64,000 nt of DNA from Allomuricauda sp. (lineage in GTDB: Bacteria; Bacteroidota; Bacteroidia; Flavobacteriales; Flavobacteriaceae). Location of the stretch: NCBI GenBank assembly GCA_030148335.1, contig JASBTQ010000039.1, forward strand, positions 1 through 64,000, read 5' to 3'. The position numbers and the translations under genes were made by a program. Shown in pieces: positions 7,765 through 15,631 of this stretch. Position 1 is the stretch's first letter, and each line of letters opens with the position of its first letter. The notes beneath the pieces were generated by a model. It saw only the letters and a list, made by a program, of their open reading frames with translations, had not been told where the DNA came from and ran no database searches.

Positions 7765-8277
7765 ATGCGCGCTAAAACCCCAAGTGAATCACGCACCGTG
7801 ATGACCGATTTGGTATTGCCCAGTGAAACCAATCCCCTGAACAATCTTTTTGGCGGGGAACTTTTGGCCCGTATGGACAGAGCGGCCAGTATTGCAGCCC
7901 GCCGACACAGCCGTAGGATTACGGTGACCGCTTCGGTGAACCATGTGGCCTTCAATCGGGCCGTGCCCTTGGGCAGTGTGGTGACGGTGGAGGCGGCGGT
8001 TTCCAGGGCCTTTACCACCTCCATGGAAATCTTTATCGATGTGTGGATCGAGGATCGTTTTACCGGTGAACGCACCAAGGCCAATGAGGCCATTTATACT
8101 TTTGTGGCGGTCGATGATACCGGAAAACCTACCGAAGTACCTCCTTTGAAGCCGGAGACCGATCTGGAAAAAGAACGCTATGCGGCCGCTTTGAGAAGAA
8201 AACAGTTGAGTTTGGTGTTGGCGGGCAAATTGAAGCCATCAGATGCAACGGAACTGAAGGCACTGTTCGTTTCCTAG
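7765..8277 (+). CDS. Acyl-CoA thioesterase, hotdog fold (YciA/Acot family)
   Basis: 170 residues. Hydrolyses acyl-CoA thioesters to free acid and CoA in the cytoplasm. The HotDog_ACOT signature is clear: [30 protein letters not shown] near residue 12-41, with the catalytic asparagine/aspartate region, then [17 protein letters not shown] and an [27 protein letters not shown] strand region. Single gene with its own promoter, convergent with the aldo/keto reductase; the two stop codons share the palindrome CTAG at 8274-8277. Chain-length preference cannot be judged. Confidence 0.92.
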   Translation: MRAKTPSESRTVMTDLVLPSETNPLNNLFGGELLARMDRAASIAARRHSRRITVTASVNHVAFNRAVPLGSVVTVEAAVSRAFTTSMEIFIDVWIEDRFTGERTKANEAIYTFVAVDDTGKPTEVPPLKPETDLEKERYAAALRRKQLSLVLAGKLKPSDATELKALFVS

Positions 8278-9110
8278 AAGTCGAAATTGTCCGGATCGGG
8301 CCCAAACCGTTTGCCCCGGTCCAGTTTGTCCAAAGCTTGGATATCTTCTTCGGCCAACTCAAAGTCAAAAATGTCGGCGTTGGCGACAATGCGTTCCTTT
8401 TTGGATGATTTTGGGATGGTGACCACTCCTTTTTGAAGGTCCCATCGTAATACAACCTGTGCAATGGTCTTGTTGTATTTGGCCGCCATCTTCTTCATAA
8501 TATCTAAATCAAAGATATTTCCTTGCATCAAGGGCGACCATGCTTCGTATTGGATGCCCTTCACTTTGCAAAAATCGACCAGATCTTGCTGGACCAGATA
8601 GGGATGGAATTCCATCTGGTTGACCATGGGAACGATTTCGGCCGAGGTCAACAAATCTTCCAAGTGATGCTTCAAGAAATTGCTCACCCCAATGGCCCGA
8701 ACGCGTTTTTCTTTGTATAAGCGTTCCAAAGCCTTCCAGGTTTCCTTGGACAGCTCCCCTTTTGGCCAATGGATCAAATACAGGTCCAGATAATCGGTTC
8801 CCAGCCGCTGCAAACTGGCATCGAATGCTTTCAGCGTGGAATCGTAGCCTTGGTCGGTGTTCCAAACCTTACTGACCAGGAAAACGTCCTTACGGTCCAC
8901 ATTGCTTTCCTCGATCCCTGTACCAACGCCTTCTTCGTTATGGTAAATGGCGGCCGTGTCGATGTGCCTGTAACCGTGGTTCAGAGCAGCCTTTACTGCG
9001 TTGATGACTTCGCTCCCGTCTTTGGATTGATATACCCCCAATCCAAAATAGGGCATTTGGACCCCATTGTGCAGTTCAAAGGAGCCTTGTAAATCGGTAA
9101 TCTTTTTCAT
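8274..9110 (-). CDS. Aldo/keto reductase
   Basis: 278 residues, a single-domain (beta/alpha)8 NADPH-dependent reductase of the AKR superfamily, nearest in appearance to 2,5-diketo-D-gluconate reductase-like enzymes. Signature 1 is [17 protein letters not shown]-like ([11 protein letters not shown]), carrying the catalytic Asp and Tyr; the catalytic Lys lies in FLVSKVWN and the His in LYLIHWPKG. The cofactor-binding C-terminal signature is [20 protein letters not shown]. It follows the EnvC-like gene by three bases and is the last gene of the minus-strand envelope run, although its enzymatic role there is unclear. The substrate is unknown. Confidence 0.93.
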   Translation of the reverse strand: MKKITDLQGSFELHNGVQMPYFGLGVYQSKDGSEVINAVKAALNHGYRHIDTAAIYHNEEGVGTGIEESNVDRKDVFLVSKVWNTDQGYDSTLKAFDASLQRLGTDYLDLYLIHWPKGELSKETWKALERLYKEKRVRAIGVSNFLKHHLEDLLTSAEIVPMVNQMEFHPYLVQQDLVDFCKVKGIQYEAWSPLMQGNIFDLDIMKKMAAKYNKTIAQVVLRWDLQKGVVTIPKSSKKERIVANADIFDFELAEEDIQALDKLDRGKRFGPDPDNFDF

Positions 9111-9113
9111 GGG

Positions 9114-10340
9114 TTATAATTGATAGATCCAATCTTCAGGGTTGAGACGACTGGAATCCTTATAAAGATAAAACTTCAATTTGGTTGTGCCATCAAACCG
9201 ATTGGTATTTATGTCTCCCAAAATATCTTTGGCGGCCACTTTGTCCCCTTTTTTCACATACAAAGTGGATAGATTATAGTAGGTGCTGATATAATTCCCG
9301 TGCTTGATAGTCACTCCTTTGCTCCCTCCCGGAACGGAAATGATGGCGATCACTTCCCCTTCAAAAATGGCCCGTGCCTTGCTTCCTTTGTCGGTGGTTA
9401 TGGTCACCCCGTTGTTCTGGTGTTTTATGCCCGGGTAGAGTTTGTCCGCATAGACCCCGTATCCTTGGCTCTTGATGCCCTTTTCCACAGGCCAGATGAG
9501 CCTCCCTTTGTTGGAGGAGAAATTGTCGGCCACCAACTTGGCCTCCGGGGTCAATGCAAAAGTGGTGCTACTGGTGGATTTGCCGGAACTCTTATTGGAA
9601 CTTGCAATGGCACTCTTGATCAATCGTTCTATCTCTCGGTCGATCCTGCGGGCCTCTTTTTGCTTTTCGGCTATGGTAGCGGTATATTTTGCTTCATTTT
9701 GCTTAACACTCCTTAAAAGGCTGCGTTGCGCTTCCACTTCTTTGGAAAGTTCATTCTTCGCCCTCGTGTTTTCGGCTAAGAGCTGCTCTTTTTCTTTTCG
9801 TTGCACTACCAAATCTTGGTTCAGCTTGGCCAATTCCTCGGTTTTCGTGATGATGTTCTCCCCTTGCTTTTTTCGATGTTTGGCATATTGCTGCATGTAT
9901 TGGAGCCGTTTGAAAGCCTGATAGAAGTTCTCTGCCGACAGAAGAAACATCAAGCGGTTACTCTGGGATTTATTCTGATACGTTTTCTGGATGAGTTCTG
10001 CATAATCTTCTTTGAGTGCATCCAAGTCTTCCCTGAGCTTACTGATGCTCCTGATATTCACATTGATCTGCCGGTTCAACAAATTGGATTGTTGGTTGGT
10101 GACCCTGATGAGCTCTTGACGGACATTGATCTTATTGTCCAAGGCTTCCATTTGGTCCAAAATGGTGCCCTTTTCCTTACGTTCGGCAAAGAGCAACCTG
10201 TTGATTTCCTTGATTTCCTGTTGTAAACGCTCCCGCTTGGCCTCCAATGCCTTCTGCTCGCTGGTCTGGGCAAATGAGGGCGGAGATACAAAAAATATAA
10301 GTATCAGATAATAAAAACAATACGAAGTTTTAACTTTCAT
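9114..10340 (-). CDS. EnvC/murein-hydrolase-activator-like protein with degenerate M23 (LytM) domain
   Basis: 408 residues. A signal peptide (residues 1-24, ending SPPSFAQ) exports it to the periplasm. Residues about 25-250 form a long coiled coil, typical of EnvC/NlpD-type factors. The C-terminal ~120 residues are an M23/LytM domain, but the zinc ligands are missing: the HxxxD motif reads HQNNGVTI and the usual HLHFE reads LKFYLY. The domain therefore probably activates amidases rather than cutting peptidoglycan. It follows the DUF4292 lipoprotein by one base. This order (TPR, DUF4292, M23) is a conserved flavobacterial cluster as I know it. A role in daughter-cell separation is inference. 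Confidence 0.88.
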   Translation of the reverse strand: MKVKTSYCFYYLILIFFVSPPSFAQTSEQKALEAKRERLQQEIKEINRLLFAERKEKGTILDQMEALDNKINVRQELIRVTNQQSNLLNRQINVNIRSISKLREDLDALKEDYAELIQKTYQNKSQSNRLMFLLSAENFYQAFKRLQYMQQYAKHRKKQGENIITKTEELAKLNQDLVVQRKEKEQLLAENTRAKNELSKEVEAQRSLLRSVKQNEAKYTATIAEKQKEARRIDREIERLIKSAIASSNKSSGKSTSSTTFALTPEAKLVADNFSSNKGRLIWPVEKGIKSQGYGVYADKLYPGIKHQNNGVTITTDKGSKARAIFEGEVIAIISVPGGSKGVTIKHGNYISTYYNLSTLYVKKGDKVAAKDILGDINTNRFDGTTKLKFYLYKDSSRLNPEDWIYQL

Positions 10341-10341
10341 A

Positions 10342-11127
10342 TTACTTTAATGTAATTTTATCAAAGCCATTGGGCACTTTGTACGGAAAACTCATGGGTT
10401 TGTTCAACTCCAGGTTCCGGAAACTCAAATCAATCGTGGTCAGTTCTCCCTTATCCTCTGCTAATATCTTGATGTCCTCCGGTAAAGCATTCCCCAAAAC
10501 ATTCTGATAGGTATATTTTGCCTGCAACTGTCTGGATTTTTCGGGTTGGGCTATTTGCTGGGTCGAAATTTTAAAGTTCTTGGGCTCCAATTGGAACAAG
10601 ATCTTAACTAACTGCTCGACCTTTTTAGGTTTCAGTTGGTAACCGTCCCCATAGATTTCCGAGTCGTATTTGTCCTTTCTCAGGTCCAGAACGGCATTGC
10701 CCAGCAATAGGTTCTGTACTTTTTCAAAATCCAGATCCGTGCCCAAAAGTTGGCTCAGGTAGCTGAAATCTCCATCGAAATATTCGTTCTGCAGTTTGTT
10801 ATAAAAAGACACTTTCTGAGGTGTAATATGGGCCTTGACCACACCAAGGGGCGCACTGATCCAGATTACCTTGTCCTTTTCCATTCTCAATGTCACGTTC
10901 ACGCCTTGCGATTCATCGCCGTTGGCATAATCGATTTTTATCCGTCCGCTCAAGGTTTTAAAATCGGGTTGGTTGGAATAGTGGTTGTTGATGATGTTCC
11001 TTGCCGACAAACTTGGATCCACTTTCCCTCCCGTGACTGTCTTGGTACTCCTACATGACCCTAGTGTGAGGACTAAAAGCATCACTGCCATCATTTTCAC
11101 TCCTATGTTCTTATACTGAACCATCAT
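10342..11127 (-). CDS. DUF4292 lipoprotein
   Basis: 261 residues. An N-terminal signal with lipobox LTLGSC (cysteine near residue 25) indicates a lipoprotein. The body is a beta-rich domain (SGRIKIDYANGDESQGVNV, VIWISAPLGVVKAHITPQKV, VSFYNKLQNEYFDGDF) resembling the LolA/LolB-like fold that DUF4292 is known for. It overlaps the upstream TPR gene by four bases (ATGA-like coupling; two adjacent ATG codons at 11127 and 11124). By analogy with LolB-like proteins it might handle lipoproteins or lipids at the outer membrane; that is inference. Confidence 0.85.
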   Translation of the reverse strand: MMVQYKNIGVKMMAVMLLVLTLGSCRSTKTVTGGKVDPSLSARNIINNHYSNQPDFKTLSGRIKIDYANGDESQGVNVTLRMEKDKVIWISAPLGVVKAHITPQKVSFYNKLQNEYFDGDFSYLSQLLGTDLDFEKVQNLLLGNAVLDLRKDKYDSEIYGDGYQLKPKKVEQLVKILFQLEPKNFKISTQQIAQPEKSRQLQAKYTYQNVLGNALPEDIKILAEDKGELTTIDLSFRNLELNKPMSFPYKVPNGFDKITLK

Positions 11128-12041
11128 AATCCTGAATTGATCTTGTTCAAATACTCATTGGCTTTTTGCGTATTGCCTATCTTGTTGTATGCTTTGGAAA
11201 GCTCCCTAAATATGCTGTTTTCCAAGGGTCCATCGTCCAAAAGGTAATCCAAGCCACTCTCCAAGACCTCAATGGCCTTGTTGGAATCCCCGGTATTGTT
11301 GAGTGCCGTTCCGTAGGCGAAATAAAAATAGGGTTGCAGCGGATAGCTGTCCAGAGCTTCTTTTGAAACGGCGAGCATGCCCTTGTAATCTGACCGGGAA
11401 AGCAGTTCATCAATTTGGGTGCGCAATGCGGTCACCGGGTCGTTCCTGTCCGCAATGTGCTTCTCTTCCATTGGCGTGGTTGGCTCTTGGGTGTTTTTTT
11501 GAAGCGAATCGTTGATTTTTCGAGTTAGTTCACTGGTCAGCGGGGCATTATCGATTTCCTTCAACACCGAAAGGGCTTCCTCATATTTTTTCATCTTGAA
11601 AAAGGAAACCGCCATGTTCTCCCTCAATTTGTTGTTCCCATAGGGTATCTGTTCCTTGATAGAGGCCCATGGACTGCCCTGCTTGTCCAAAATGGTGAGC
11701 AGGTTGTCCAAATACCAATAATCCGTGGGTTCGGACAACAAGGCCTCAACAGCATACTGTTGTGCTTGGATGTATTTTTTGTCCTGCAAATAGGCTTTGG
11801 CCAATTCATAGTCCACCACACTGTTGTCGGGCTCCAATTGTTTGCATTTGAGGAAAAGGTCTATGGCACGATCGTAGTTCTGGATGCCTTTTTGTTTGAG
11901 TCCCTCGAAGAAATTTTCCTGAAACTCATCGGTATATTCTTCAAGGTAGACCTCGGCACTTTCTTCTTCTTGGGCATAGGTCGAATAGGACATCAGTGTA
12001 GATGCTCCCAAAACCATCCAAACAAGAAGTTTCTTTTTCAT
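11124..12041 (-). CDS. Periplasmic tetratricopeptide repeat protein
   Basis: 305 residues with a signal peptide (1-23, MSYSTYA before QEEESAE). At least four or five TPR units are visible, for example KGIQNYDRAIDLFLKCKQLEP, VDYELAKAYLQDKKYIQAQQYA, NMAVSFFKMKKYEEALSVL and YFAYGTALNNTGDSNKAIEVL. TPR proteins act as scaffolds; the partner is not evident. It sits between the nucleotidyltransferase and the DUF4292 lipoprotein on the same strand and overlaps the latter, so it probably acts in the same envelope process. Confidence 0.88.
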   Translation of the reverse strand: MKKKLLVWMVLGASTLMSYSTYAQEEESAEVYLEEYTDEFQENFFEGLKQKGIQNYDRAIDLFLKCKQLEPDNSVVDYELAKAYLQDKKYIQAQQYAVEALLSEPTDYWYLDNLLTILDKQGSPWASIKEQIPYGNNKLRENMAVSFFKMKKYEEALSVLKEIDNAPLTSELTRKINDSLQKNTQEPTTPMEEKHIADRNDPVTALRTQIDELLSRSDYKGMLAVSKEALDSYPLQPYFYFAYGTALNNTGDSNKAIEVLESGLDYLLDDGPLENSIFRELSKAYNKIGNTQKANEYLNKINSGL

Positions 12042-12084
12042 ATTGACATCCTAAGTCCCCATCAAACTAAAATCTATTTCAAGA

Positions 12085-13101
12085 TCATTCCAAAACGGAA
12101 TAGTCCCCAATGCTGATGGATTCAAAATTACCATTAAAAACAACATGGTTGCCGATCATGGCATTGTCCAGGTTGGCATTGTATATTTTGCTGTCACTTT
12201 GGATCAGGCTATTTTTTATAGTAGAGTTCTCCAAAACCGTATTTGCCCCTATCGACACATAAGGGCCGACCGTAGTGTTCCTGAGCACCACATTCTCCCC
12301 GATAAAACAGGGTTCAATGATGTTGGCATTTTCCTGCTTCACAGAACTGGCGATCATTTGTTCGCCCTCCTTTTCCAAAAAGCCCAGCATCCGTTGGTTG
12401 GTTTCCACGGTGACATCCTTGTTGCCACAATCCATCCATTCATCCACTTTACCGGGAACAAATTTCATGCCTTTCTCCATCATGCGTTTGATCCCGTCAT
12501 TGATCTGGTATTCGCCCCCATTGGTGATGTTGTTCTCCAAGACGTGCTGCAGCTCATTTTTGAGCACGCCCACATCCTTGAAATAATAAATGCCGATCAC
12601 GGCAAGGTCAGAGATAAACTGTTTGGGCTTTTCCACCAGTTCCACAATATGGTTGTCGGTGTTCAACTTGACCACCCCGTAGGCTTCGGGTCGATCTACT
12701 TGTTTTACCCATATCACACTGTCCGCAGACTTGTCGAGGTCAAAATCGGCCCGGATCAAGGTGTCCGCATAAGCGATCACGGCAGGTCCGCTCAACGATT
12801 CCTTGGCACTCATAATGGCATGCCCCGTGCCCAATGGCTGATCCTGTCGGTAAATAGAGCCTTTGGCTCCCAGTTCCCCGGCCAGTTGCATGAGACTTTC
12901 CACCACATCGTCGCCAAAAAAGGCCGGATCGCCCAAAATGAAGGCCACTTCCTCAATGGGTTCGCCCAACACTTTGGCAATGTCGCTTACCAATCTGTGG
13001 ACAATGGGTTTGCCCGCCACCGGAATGAGCGGTTTCGGGACTGTCAAGGTGTGTGGTCTCAAACGGGAACCTCTTCCCGCCATGGGTACGATTATTTTCA
13101 T
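12085..13101 (-). CDS. Sugar-phosphate nucleotidyltransferase (glucose-1-phosphate thymidylyltransferase-like)
   Basis: 338 residues. The N-terminal ~235 residues are an NTP-transferase domain with the signature MAGRGSRLRPHTLTVPKPL, activating a sugar 1-phosphate to its nucleotide sugar. The C-terminal ~100 residues form a left-handed beta-helix with hexapeptide-like repeats (NIIEPCFIGENVVLRNTTVG, IGANTVLENSTIKNSLIQ), as in GlmU/Glc-1-P transferases. It belongs to the minus-strand run flippase, dut, TPR, DUF4292. It differs from the separate RmlA-type enzyme at 50735-51604. The sugar and the nucleotide are not certain. Confidence 0.9.
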   Translation of the reverse strand: MKIIVPMAGRGSRLRPHTLTVPKPLIPVAGKPIVHRLVSDIAKVLGEPIEEVAFILGDPAFFGDDVVESLMQLAGELGAKGSIYRQDQPLGTGHAIMSAKESLSGPAVIAYADTLIRADFDLDKSADSVIWVKQVDRPEAYGVVKLNTDNHIVELVEKPKQFISDLAVIGIYYFKDVGVLKNELQHVLENNITNGGEYQINDGIKRMMEKGMKFVPGKVDEWMDCGNKDVTVETNQRMLGFLEKEGEQMIASSVKQENANIIEPCFIGENVVLRNTTVGPYVSIGANTVLENSTIKNSLIQSDSKIYNANLDNAMIGNHVVFNGNFESISIGDYSVLE

Positions 13102-13108
13102 ACTTTAC

Positions 13109-13126
13109 CACCTGCGAAAGCAGGTG
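13109..13126. repeat. REP-like palindrome left of the GIY-YIG gene
   Basis: Perfect 7-bp stem CACCTGC / GCAGGTG with a GAAA tetraloop, between the nucleotidyltransferase start and the GIY-YIG stop. Shares the CCTGC...GCAGG core with the palindrome at 13538-13557. Confidence 0.75.
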
Positions 13127-13177
13127 TCTCATTTTTTGTTGTTAAACTTTTCTACTCTCACCTTGATGTAGCAAGGT

Positions 13178-13465
13178 TTATCGCAACTTATTATAGTTCA
13201 ATTTCCAGTTAAGACTAATGTCAACCCAGTTAGGATTAAAACTCTCAATTAAATTGACTTTCCAGTCTCTCTTCCACTTTTTCATTTGTCTTTCGCGCTT
13301 TACGGCCTCTCCACCATCTATAAACTCTTCAAAATAAATCAATTCATCACAATTGTATTTGGCGGTAAATGACCTTGGATAGACTTTCAACTTATGTTCT
13401 TTTACTCTTTCTTCAAGATTATCCGTAACACCTATGTAAAGCACTTTGTTTGCCTTGTTGGTCAT
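13178..13465 (-). CDS. Small GIY-YIG domain protein, N-terminus interrupted by a probable nonsense codon
   Basis: 95 residues from the ATG at 13465. Single-domain GIY-YIG nuclease-like protein of the small COG2827 type: YIGVTDNLEERVKEH holds the YIG and the catalytic arginine, then YFEEF and KRERQMKKWKRDWK with the conserved region around the catalytic glutamate. Family members normally start about eight codons earlier with a YVYI strand that supplies the GIY part. Here the in-frame upstream codons read ATG AAA CTT TGA AAT GTT TAT ATA (13489-13466), M K L stop N V Y I. A TGG to TGA change would explain this. The protein may be inactive or restart at the internal ATG. It sits in an otherwise conserved operon, flanked by palindromes. 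Confidence 0.75.
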   Translation of the reverse strand: MTNKANKVLYIGVTDNLEERVKEHKLKVYPRSFTAKYNCDELIYFEEFIDGGEAVKRERQMKKWKRDWKVNLIESFNPNWVDISLNWKLNYNKLR

Positions 13466-13537
13466 TATATAAACATTTCAAAGTTTCATGGCTCCGATGG
13501 TGTTTAAACTACTCGCTTCGTATCGGTCCCCTATGGG

Positions 13538-13557
13538 ATTCCTGCCTGCGCAGGAAT
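13538..13557. repeat. REP-like palindrome between dut and the GIY-YIG gene
   Basis: Perfect 8-bp stem ATTCCTGC / GCAGGAAT with loop CTGC, directly abutting the dut stop codon. Same CCTGC...GCAGG core as the palindrome at 13109-13126. No U-tract follows on either strand, so it is not a standard terminator. Confidence 0.75.
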
Positions 13558-13992
13558 TTATTTAACACCCGTACTCCCAAATCCTCCGGCCCCTCTATCT
13601 GTTTCCGAAAGCGTTTCCACTTCGAACCATTCTGCTCTTTCATGCTTGGCAATGACCATTTGGGCCACACGTTCGCCATTTTCCACAATAAAATCCTCAT
13701 TGGAAAGATTGACCAGGATCACCCCGACCTCTCCCCTATAATCGGCATCAATGGTGCCTGGCGCATTGAGTACGGTGACCCCTTTCTTCGCCGCAAGGCC
13801 GCTACGGGGTCTCACTTGGGCCTCATAGCCTACAGGAAGTTCCATAAAAATTCCCGTGGGCACAATGGCGCGTCCCAAAGGTTTCAGGACAATAGGGGCC
13901 TCCAAATTGGCCCTAAGGTCCATTCCTGCCGATGCCAGGGTTTCGTAATGGGGCAATGCGTGCCCCGACTTGTTGATGATCTTAATCTCCAC
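13558..13992 (-). CDS. dut: Deoxyuridine 5'-triphosphate nucleotidohydrolase (trimeric dUTPase)
   Basis: 144 residues, the normal size. It splits dUTP to dUMP and pyrophosphate, keeping uracil out of DNA and supplying thymidylate synthesis. All five motifs are present: [41 protein letters not shown] with the catalytic Asp and uracil-binding Tyr, [22 protein letters not shown]. It overlaps the flippase stop by eleven bases and so is probably translated in coupling with it; this flippase-dut-nucleotidyltransferase order is common in flavobacteria to my knowledge. Confidence 0.96.
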   Translation of the reverse strand: MEIKIINKSGHALPHYETLASAGMDLRANLEAPIVLKPLGRAIVPTGIFMELPVGYEAQVRPRSGLAAKKGVTVLNAPGTIDADYRGEVGVILVNLSNEDFIVENGERVAQMVIAKHERAEWFEVETLSETDRGAGGFGSTGVK

Positions 13993-15451
13993 GCTTTAAA
14001 AAAATGCTTTTTAAATGATCTCCTTCCATCTTATACACTAACCCCAAAAATAGCAAAAACAGTATGCTGCCCCCTATTAAATTTCTATTAAAAACATAGA
14101 AGGAAAGGACTGAAAACACAATGGAAACCGAAAGATAGAACAAGATTTTCCGCATATTGTAGGGGACTGGGTAATACTTTTTCCCGAAATAATAGGACAA
14201 TAGCATCATACTGCCATAGGCCGCCAAGGTGGCCAGTGCCGAGGCCATATATCCTATTTTGGGTATGAAGGCAATGTTGATGACCAAGGTGATGAGTGCC
14301 CCAATGGATGAAATATAGGCCCCGAACTTGGTCTGATCGGTCACCTTGTACCAAACGGAGAGGTTATGGTAAATGCCCAAACAAAAACTCCCCAACAGGA
14401 TGATGGGCACCACGTCCAGGGCTTCCCAATATACTGGGTTGTTCAACAGCAGTTTGCCCAAGGGGTCGATGAACGCAATGACCCCCAAGAGGATGATACT
14501 TCCCAACACCACAAAATAATTGGCGATCTGGGCATAGGTCCGCTGTGGTTTTTCGGTCTTGGCATGGCTGAAGAAAAAAGGTTCCACACCCATTCGGAAC
14601 GCGGTCCCGAACAAGGTCATGAACAAGGCCAATTTATAGCATGCCCCATATTTTCCCACTTCGGACTCCGCTATTTCCTGCGGCAATATTTCGGTCAGTA
14701 GAATCTTATCCAACACCTCATTGATGGTGAAGGCAATACCGGCCACCATGACGGGCCCGGCATATTTCATCATCTGTTTCCACAGTGGTAGATCGAAGAT
14801 ATATTTAGTCCTGAAATATTTGGGCAGCAATATCAACAAGGCAAACCCGCTGGCAATCACGTTGGAGATCAAGACATAATGAATTTCCCAATCCGTTTTA
14901 TAGATCGATGTGAAGAGACCTGTTTCGTCCTCCAGGACCAGTTTGGGGAGCCATAGCAAAAAGAACACATTAAATGCTAGGTTTATGGCCACGTTGACGG
15001 TCTTCAACACTGCATATAGCATCGGTTTTTCATTGGCCCTCAGCAAAGCAAAGGGAACGATGACCAAAGCGTCCAACACCAATATATAAGTGGTGAACTC
15101 AATATAATCCGCATTGATGTTGGTCATGTCCGCCAGCCATTGTTTTACGGACAGTGAAAAAATCAAAAACAACAAAGAGGTGCCCAATAGGGATACCAGC
15201 GAAGTGGAAACGACCTTGCCCTTGTCATCACTTTTGTGATAAAAACGAAAAAAAGCGGTTTCCATACCATAGGCCAGAAAAACATTGAAAATGGCGATCC
15301 ATGCATAGATGTTGGTGTACTGCCCATAACCTGCCGCATTTTCAAAAACGGCAGTGTACAGGGGAAGCAGAAAGAAAGAAATGACCCTCGGCATCACAGT
15401 GGCCAAGCCATAGATAAACGTCTGCTTAAAAAGCCTTCTTAGCGGGTTCAA
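13982..15451 (-). CDS. Oligosaccharide flippase / polysaccharide biosynthesis membrane protein (MATE-like)
   Basis: 489 residues with a TTG start ([20 protein letters not shown] is the usual N-terminus of this family). About 12-14 hydrophobic segments spread over the whole length, as in Wzx/MurJ-type MOP superfamily proteins that flip lipid-linked glycans across the inner membrane. It heads the minus-strand envelope run, overlapping dut. A second, different flippase (47360-48760) belongs to the polysaccharide cluster, so this one more likely serves a housekeeping glycan such as lipid II or an S-layer/LPS precursor; the substrate is inference. Confidence 0.88.
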   Translation of the reverse strand: MNPLRRLFKQTFIYGLATVMPRVISFFLLPLYTAVFENAAGYGQYTNIYAWIAIFNVFLAYGMETAFFRFYHKSDDKGKVVSTSLVSLLGTSLLFLIFSLSVKQWLADMTNINADYIEFTTYILVLDALVIVPFALLRANEKPMLYAVLKTVNVAINLAFNVFFLLWLPKLVLEDETGLFTSIYKTDWEIHYVLISNVIASGFALLILLPKYFRTKYIFDLPLWKQMMKYAGPVMVAGIAFTINEVLDKILLTEILPQEIAESEVGKYGACYKLALFMTLFGTAFRMGVEPFFFSHAKTEKPQRTYAQIANYFVVLGSIILLGVIAFIDPLGKLLLNNPVYWEALDVVPIILLGSFCLGIYHNLSVWYKVTDQTKFGAYISSIGALITLVINIAFIPKIGYMASALATLAAYGSMMLLSYYFGKKYYPVPYNMRKILFYLSVSIVFSVLSFYVFNRNLIGGSILFLLFLGLVYKMEGDHLKSIFLKRGD

Positions 15452-15516
15452 TAGATGCGTGTTCTTTAAAAACCTTGATTAGGTGCCACAAGTTACACAA
15501 AAGCCATTAGTCACCA

Positions 15517-15555
15517 TGTCAAGAAAAACAAAAAGGCCACCGAGGGGTGGCCTTT
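15517..15555 (-). terminator. Terminator of the ATP synthase operon
   Basis: Perfect 7-bp stem GGCCACC / GGTGGCC with a 4-base loop (15535-15552). On the minus strand it is followed by a T-rich run (TTTTTGTTTTTCTTG). It lies downstream of atpG and of the repeated atpG tail, and before the flippase gene. Confidence 0.85.
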
Positions 15556-15577
15556 CATTATTTGTAATGTTGTAATC

Positions 15578-15631
15578 TTAGTTATTCAATGCCTCGCTGT
15601 TGCGAGAAATTTGACCTCGCTTTCACTCGGT
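15578..15631 (-). repeat. In-frame second copy of the atpG terminal codons with a palindromic spacer
   Basis: Immediately after the atpG stop (TAG), 54 bases contain a palindromic spacer and a second copy of the last codons. The gene ends GAGGCACTGAACAATTAG (15649-15632); the copy reads GAGGCATTGAATAACTAA (15595-15578). Both encode EALNN-stop. The four differences are all silent and the spacing keeps the frame (18 codons). The spacer includes the stem CTCGC / GCGAG (15593-15606, loop TGTT). Looks like insertion of a REP-like element at the gene end, or a leftover of the former end after allele exchange. Confidence 0.7.

Noticed and set aside
13109-13126. Palindrome as a rho-independent terminator of the GIY-YIG transcript
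   Set aside because: On the minus strand no T-run follows; the T-rich stretch is on the other side, where no plus-strand gene ends.
12145-13212. 355-residue plus-strand open frame opposite the nucleotidyltransferase
   Set aside because: Shadow of a clear NTP-transferase gene; composition rich in His, Phe and Val without any motif.
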